A stretch of 9,963 nt of DNA from the NCBI GenBank assembly GCA_003525045.1, contig DQGF01000022.1, positions 1 to 9,963 of the forward strand, given 5' to 3'. Both the position numbers and the translations under genes were made by a program. Under the pieces are notes generated by a model. The model was not told the DNA's origin and ran no database searches. It saw only the letters and a program-made list of their open reading frames with translations. Positions 6,112-9,963 of the stretch are shown in pieces (the stretch's first letter is position 1; the number at the start of each line of letters is the position of its first letter). This DNA comes from Pseudomonas sp. Lineage in GTDB: Bacteria; Pseudomonadota; Gammaproteobacteria; Pseudomonadales; Pseudomonadaceae.

Positions 6112-7539
6112 ATGTCTGAAGCCCCTGGAAAACTACGACTGGGTGCACTCGTTGCGTTGGTTGTCGGCTCGATGATTGGTGGCGGTATCTTCTCTTTGCC
6201 GCAAAACATGGCTGCCAGCGCCGACGTCGGTGCCGTGCTGATCGGTTGGGCCATTACCGCCGTCGGCATGCTGACCCTGGCTTTCGTTTTCCAGACCCTG
6301 GCCAACCGCAAGCCTGACCTGGATGGCGGTGTCTACGCCTACGCCAAAGCCGGTTTCGGTGACTACATGGGTTTCTCATCCGCCTGGGGGTACTGGATCA
6401 GCGCCTGGCTGGGTAACGTCGGTTATTTCGTTCTGCTATTCAGCACCCTCGGCTATTTCTTTCCGGTTTTCGGTGAAGGCAACACCGTTGCCGCAGTGAT
6501 CGGTGCTTCGTTGCTGCTCTGGGGTGTGCATTTCCTCGTACTGCGCGGGATCAAGGAAGCGGCGTTCATCAACCTGGTGACGACGGTGGCCAAGATCGTG
6601 CCCCTGCTGCTGTTTGTGCTGATTGCGATTTTCGCCTTCAAACTGGACATCTTCACCGCCGACATCTGGGGCCTGAAAAACCCGGATCTGGGCAGCGTGA
6701 TGAACCAGGTGCGCAACATGATGCTGGTCACCGTCTGGGTGTTCATCGGTATTGAGGGCGCGAGTATTTTCTCGGCCCGGGCGGAAAAACGCAGCGACGT
6801 GGGTAAAGCCACCGTGATCGGCTTCATTACCGTGCTGCTGTTTCTGGTGCTGGTGAACGTGTTGTCGCTCGGGATCATGACTCAACCGGAACTGGCCAAA
6901 CTGCAGAACCCGTCGATGGCCGCCGTACTGGAACACGTGGTCGGTCCATGGGGCGCGGCGCTCATCAGCGTTGGCCTGATCATTTCCCTGCTCGGCGCCC
7001 TGCTGTCGTGGGTCCTGCTGTGTGCCGAGATCATGTTCGCCGCGGCCAAGGACCACACCATGCCGGCCTTCCTGCGCAAGGAAAACGCCAACCATGTACC
7101 GGTCAATGCCTTGTGGCTGACCAACGCGATGGTCCAGCTGTTCCTGATCATCACGCTGTTTTCGGCCAGTACTTACCTGTCGCTGATCTACCTCGCCACC
7201 TCAATGATTCTGGTGCCTTACCTGTGGTCGGCGGCCTATGCCCTGCTGCTGGCGGTACGCGGCGAGAGTTATGAAAACGCCGTGGCCGAACGCCAGAAAG
7301 ACCTGTTCATCGGTGCCGTTGCCGTGATTTACGCGATCTGGCTGATCTACGCCGGCGGCGTCAAATACCTGCTGCTGTCCGCCCTGCTCTATGCCCCCGG
7401 CGCGATTTTGTTTGCCAAGGCCAAGCTTGAAGTCAACAAACCGGTTTTCACCAACGTCGAGAAACTGATTTTCGCAGCGGTCGTGGTGGGCGCCCTGGTG
7501 GCGGCCTACGGGCTGTATGACGGTTTCCTGACCCTGTAG
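6112..7539 (+). CDS. arcD: Arginine/ornithine antiporter ArcD
   Basis: An inner-membrane antiporter of 475 residues (P. aeruginosa ArcD is 482 by memory) that brings in arginine and exports the ornithine made by the arginine deiminase pathway. Seen: about 12-13 hydrophobic segments, the APC-type first-helix motif [14 protein letters not shown] at 19-32, and VFIGIEGAS in the middle. The ATG at 6112 has GGAG 7 nt upstream (6101-6104). Another ATG at 6107 is out of frame, and the two form ATGCCATG. It is the first gene of the arcDAB unit, 34 bp before arcA, and directly follows the ANR box, so it should be induced when oxygen is low. It is assigned as the primary ArcD because of this operon position; its paralogue is divergent. 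Confidence 0.95.
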   Translation: MSEAPGKLRLGALVALVVGSMIGGGIFSLPQNMAASADVGAVLIGWAITAVGMLTLAFVFQTLANRKPDLDGGVYAYAKAGFGDYMGFSSAWGYWISAWLGNVGYFVLLFSTLGYFFPVFGEGNTVAAVIGASLLLWGVHFLVLRGIKEAAFINLVTTVAKIVPLLLFVLIAIFAFKLDIFTADIWGLKNPDLGSVMNQVRNMMLVTVWVFIGIEGASIFSARAEKRSDVGKATVIGFITVLLFLVLVNVLSLGIMTQPELAKLQNPSMAAVLEHVVGPWGAALISVGLIISLLGALLSWVLLCAEIMFAAAKDHTMPAFLRKENANHVPVNALWLTNAMVQLFLIITLFSASTYLSLIYLATSMILVPYLWSAAYALLLAVRGESYENAVAERQKDLFIGAVAVIYAIWLIYAGGVKYLLLSALLYAPGAILFAKAKLEVNKPVFTNVEKLIFAAVVVGALVAAYGLYDGFLTL

Positions 7540-7573
7540 CACCGACTGTTTTGTCATCTGGAGGAACACGGTA

Positions 7574-8830
7574 ATGACCACGGAAAAAGTTAAGTACGGC
7601 GTCCATTCCGAAGCCGGCAAACTGCGCAAAGTCATGGTTTGCTCCCCAGGCCTGGCCCATCAGCGGCTGACCCCGAACAACTGCGACGAACTGCTGTTCG
7701 ATGATGTGCTGTGGGTCGCCCAGGCCAAGCGTGACCATTTCGACTTCGTCACCAAAATGCGCGAGCGCAACGTCGATGTGCTGGAAATGCACAATCTGTT
7801 GACCGACATTGTCGCCATCCCCGAAGCCCTGGACTGGATCCTGGAGCGCAAGATCACCGCCAACTCGGTCGGCCTGGGCCTGATCAACGAAACGAGTTCC
7901 TGGCTGCGTAGCCTTGAACCGCGCAAGACCGCCGAGTTCCTGATCGGTGGCGTCTCGGCCGATGACCTGCCGGACAGTTTCGGCGGCAAGACCATCCAGA
8001 TGTTCCGCGAATTCCTCGGCCACTCCAGCTTCATTCTGCCACCCCTGCCCAACACCCAGTTCACCCGCGACACCACCTGTTGGATCTACGGTGGCGTGAC
8101 GCTCAACCCGATGTACTGGCCGGCGCGGCGTCAGGAAACCTTGCTGACCACCGCCATTTACAAATTCCATCCGCAATTCACCAACGCCGACTTCCAGATC
8201 TGGTACGGCGACCCGGACCAGGAGCATGGCAATGCCACCCTGGAAGGCGGCGACGTGATGCCGATCGGTAACGGCGTGGTGTTGATCGGCATGGGCGAGC
8301 GCTCGTCACGCCAGGCCATTGGTCAACTGGCAGTCAACCTGTTCAAACACAAAGCCGTCGAAAAAGTGGTCGTTGCCGGCCTGCCCAAATCCCGCGCGGC
8401 GATGCACCTGGACACCGTGTTCAGTTTCTGCGACCGCGATGTGGTGACCATCTTCCCGGAAGTGGTGAACCAGATCGTCGCCTTCACGCTGCGCCCGGAC
8501 GAAAGCAAACCGGGCGGCGTCGACATTCGTCGCGAAGAAACCAACTTCCTCGACACCGTAGCCAAGGCGCTCAATCTGAAAGCGCTGCGCGTCGTCGAAA
8601 CCGGTGGCAACAGCTTTGCCGCCGAACGTGAACAGTGGGACGACGGCAATAACGTGGTGGCGGTGGAACCCGGCGTGGTGATCGGTTACGACCGCAACAC
8701 CTACACCAACACGCTGTTGCGCAAGGCCGGTGTGGAAGTCATCACCATCAGTGCCGGCGAACTCGGACGCGGACGTGGCGGCGGCCATTGCATGACATGC
8801 CCGATCATCCGCGACCCGATCGACTACTAA
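7574..8830 (+). CDS. arcA: Arginine deiminase
   Basis: Hydrolyses L-arginine to citrulline and ammonia in the cytoplasm, the first step of anaerobic arginine fermentation. The 418-residue length equals P. aeruginosa ArcA, so numbering transfers directly. All key residues are present: D166, E224, H278 and D280, the nucleophile C406 in GGGHCMTCP near the C-terminus, and substrate-binding R185, R243 and R401. Other signatures are [21 protein letters not shown] and [17 protein letters not shown]. The ATG at 7574 has GGAGGA 8 nt upstream (7560-7565). It lies 34 bp after arcD and 70 bp before arcB, with a strong stem-loop in the latter gap. Nothing suggests loss of activity. Confidence 0.97.
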   Translation: MTTEKVKYGVHSEAGKLRKVMVCSPGLAHQRLTPNNCDELLFDDVLWVAQAKRDHFDFVTKMRERNVDVLEMHNLLTDIVAIPEALDWILERKITANSVGLGLINETSSWLRSLEPRKTAEFLIGGVSADDLPDSFGGKTIQMFREFLGHSSFILPPLPNTQFTRDTTCWIYGGVTLNPMYWPARRQETLLTTAIYKFHPQFTNADFQIWYGDPDQEHGNATLEGGDVMPIGNGVVLIGMGERSSRQAIGQLAVNLFKHKAVEKVVVAGLPKSRAAMHLDTVFSFCDRDVVTIFPEVVNQIVAFTLRPDESKPGGVDIRREETNFLDTVAKALNLKALRVVETGGNSFAAEREQWDDGNNVVAVEPGVVIGYDRNTYTNTLLRKAGVEVITISAGELGRGRGGGHCMTCPIIRDPIDY

Positions 8831-8838
8831 CTTTTGAG

Positions 8839-8872
8839 CCTTGGCCGACGCTGCCTTCCAGTGCGGCCAAGG
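8839..8872 (+). other. Stable stem-loop between arcA and arcB (mRNA processing or stability element)
   Basis: CCTTGGCCG (8839-8847) pairs perfectly with CGGCCAAGG (8864-8872). Inside, after one unpaired A, a further five pairs (CGCTG with CAGTG, one G-U) close a 5-nt loop. No U-run follows, so it is unlikely to terminate. It starts 8 nt after the arcA stop and leaves the arcB ribosome binding site (AAGGAG, 8888-8893) free. In P. aeruginosa the arcDABC transcript is known to be processed between genes into stable pieces; this stem is a good candidate for that role here. Confidence 0.75.
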
Positions 8873-8900
8873 GGATAACCGAAACCTAAGGAGATCCATC

Positions 8901-9911
8901 ATGGCTTTTAATATTCACAACCGTAATCTGCTGAGCCTGGAACACCACACCCCTCGCGAATTGCGCTATCTGCTCGACCTGTCCCGCGATCTCAAACGCG
9001 CCAAGTACACCGGCACCGAACAGCAACACCTCAAAGGCAACAACATCGCGCTGATCTTCGAAAAAACCTCGACCCGCACCCGCTGTGCATTCGAAGTCGC
9101 AGCCTATGACCAGGGCGCCAACGTCACCTACATCGACCCGAACTCCTCGCAGATCGGCCACAAGGAAAGCATGAAGGACACCGCCCGTGTGCTGGGGCGC
9201 ATGTACGACGCCATCGAATACCGCGGCTTCAAACAGGAAATCGTCGAGGAGTTGGCCAAATTTGCCGGTGTGCCGGTGTTCAACGGCCTGACCGATGAAT
9301 ACCACCCGACGCAAATGATCGCCGACGTGCTGACCATGCGTGAACACGCCGACAAACCGATCCACGAAATCAGCTACGCCTACCTTGGCGACGCCCGCAA
9401 CAACATGGGCAATTCGCTGTTGCTGATCGGCGCCAAGCTGGGTATGGACGTGCGCATCTGCGCGCCCAAAGCCCTCTGGCCGGCGGACGATCTGGTGGCG
9501 CGCTGCAAAAAATACGGTGAAGAAAGCGGTGCTCGCATCACCCTGACCGAAGACCCGAAAGCGGCGGTCAAAGGTGTGGACTTCATCCACACCGATGTTT
9601 GGGTCTCGATGGGCGAGCCGGTCGAAGCCTGGGCCGAGCGTATCCAGCAACTGCTGCCGTACCAGGTCAACGCGGAACTGATGAAAGCCACCGGCAACCC
9701 ACGCACCAAGTTCATGCACTGTCTGCCGGCGTTCCACAACAGCGACACCAAGGTCGGCAAACAGATTGCCGAGCAGTACCCGCACTTGAGCAACGGCATC
9801 GAAGTGACCGATGACGTCTTCGAGTCGCCGGCCTGCATCGCTTTCGAGCAAGCGGAAAACCGCATGCATACGATCAAGGCGATCCTGGTCTCGACGTTGG
9901 CTGACCTTTAA
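8901..9911 (+). CDS. arcB: Catabolic ornithine carbamoyltransferase
   Basis: Carries out phosphorolysis of citrulline to ornithine and carbamoyl phosphate, which ArcC then uses to make ATP. The length of 336 residues equals P. aeruginosa ArcB. Seen: the carbamoyl-phosphate site S57-T-R-T-R61, H135-P-T-Q138, the SMG loop (236-238) that closes on ornithine/citrulline, and H273-C-L-P276. Glu106, counting the initiator Met (Glu105 in the mature numbering), is the residue I recall as needed for the catabolic, cooperative behaviour of the P. aeruginosa enzyme; it is present, supporting the catabolic assignment. The start at 8901 has AAGGAG 7 nt upstream and gives MAFN as in ArcB; an in-frame upstream start at 8841 would fall inside the stem-loop. 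arcC is expected next but is outside the window. Confidence 0.97.
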   Translation: MAFNIHNRNLLSLEHHTPRELRYLLDLSRDLKRAKYTGTEQQHLKGNNIALIFEKTSTRTRCAFEVAAYDQGANVTYIDPNSSQIGHKESMKDTARVLGRMYDAIEYRGFKQEIVEELAKFAGVPVFNGLTDEYHPTQMIADVLTMREHADKPIHEISYAYLGDARNNMGNSLLLIGAKLGMDVRICAPKALWPADDLVARCKKYGEESGARITLTEDPKAAVKGVDFIHTDVWVSMGEPVEAWAERIQQLLPYQVNAELMKATGNPRTKFMHCLPAFHNSDTKVGKQIAEQYPHLSNGIEVTDDVFESPACIAFEQAENRMHTIKAILVSTLADL

Positions 9912-9922
9912 CGGCTCACTCG

Positions 9923-9956
9923 GCTCCCACTGACGGAACACGGACCCTGTGGGAGC
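9923..9956 (+). repeat. Inverted repeat downstream of arcB
   Basis: GCTCCCAC (9923-9930) is the exact complement of GTGGGAGC (9949-9956), with an 18-nt loop. The right arm is also the start of a REP-like sequence, so the left arm may be the remnant of a second, inverted REP. In RNA it could form an 8-bp stem between arcB and the next gene. No U-run is visible before the window ends. Confidence 0.5.
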
Positions 9957-9963
9957 GAGCCTG
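9946..9963 (+). repeat. Start of a Pseudomonas REP element, cut by the window edge
   Basis: CCTGTGGGAGCGAGCCTG matches the left half of the REP family common in P. fluorescens-type genomes, which I remember as TGTGGGAGCGAGCTTGCTCGCG. The GCGAGC...GCTCGC hairpin would be completed just past the edge. Such elements typically lie between genes and can affect mRNA stability. Here it lies 35 bp after the arcB stop. Confidence 0.65.

Noticed and set aside
8839..8872. Rho-independent terminator after arcA
   Set aside because: The stem is followed by GGGATAACC and not by a U-run, and arcB must be expressed from the same operon.
8841..8900. Earlier in-frame start for arcB
   Set aside because: It would start inside the stem-loop, lacks a ribosome binding site, and adds 20 residues absent from ArcB.

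Overview
The window looks like chromosomal DNA of a fluorescent-type Pseudomonas. The arc proteins match the remembered P. aeruginosa proteins in length and in catalytic residues. The genes are moderately GC-rich, with AT-rich promoter regions. The right edge enters what looks like a Pseudomonas REP element. All identifications come from reading the sequence and from family knowledge recalled from memory; no database search was run.

Left part (1-3315) is a salicylate module. On the minus strand, a BenK/PcaK-type aromatic-acid:proton symporter (709-2046) precedes the 5' half of a salicylate 1-hydroxylase gene of the NahG type (1-612, cut by the window edge). Divergently, on the plus strand, lies a LysR regulator that matches NahR/SalR over its full 300 residues (2413-3315). 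The 366-bp divergent gap holds a good match to the NahR operator at a sensible distance from a candidate promoter for the transporter/hydroxylase unit. An A-rich candidate Hfq/Crc site sits over the transporter's ribosome binding site. The likely logic is: salicylate enters through the symporter, binds the regulator, and is converted to catechol.

Middle part (3373-5672), minus strand: an arcD-like arginine/ornithine antiporter gene (4245-5672) is followed 50 bp downstream by a class-I-like polyphosphate kinase 2 gene (3373-4194). They are probably one transcription unit. The ppk2 gene converges on the regulator gene with only 57 bp between the stops and no visible intrinsic terminator.

Right part (6112-9963), plus strand: arcD, arcA and arcB of the anaerobic arginine deiminase pathway, in canonical order. 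arcC would be expected just beyond the window. A near-perfect ANR (FNR-type) box, TTGAT-CTAG-ATCAG at 6037-6050, lies at about -41 from a candidate arcD start. A strong stem-loop sits between arcA and arcB, and a second inverted repeat plus a REP start follows arcB.

The most notable arrangement is two arcD paralogues placed head to head. They have equal length (475 aa) and are about 78% identical by hand count without gaps. Only the arcDAB side has a recognisable ANR box, while the other copy is paired with a polyphosphate kinase. This suggests an expanded arginine energy module in which the second antiporter and polyphosphate/nucleotide metabolism are under separate control. That link is inference. 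I see no CRISPR array, RNA gene, insertion sequence or phage gene.
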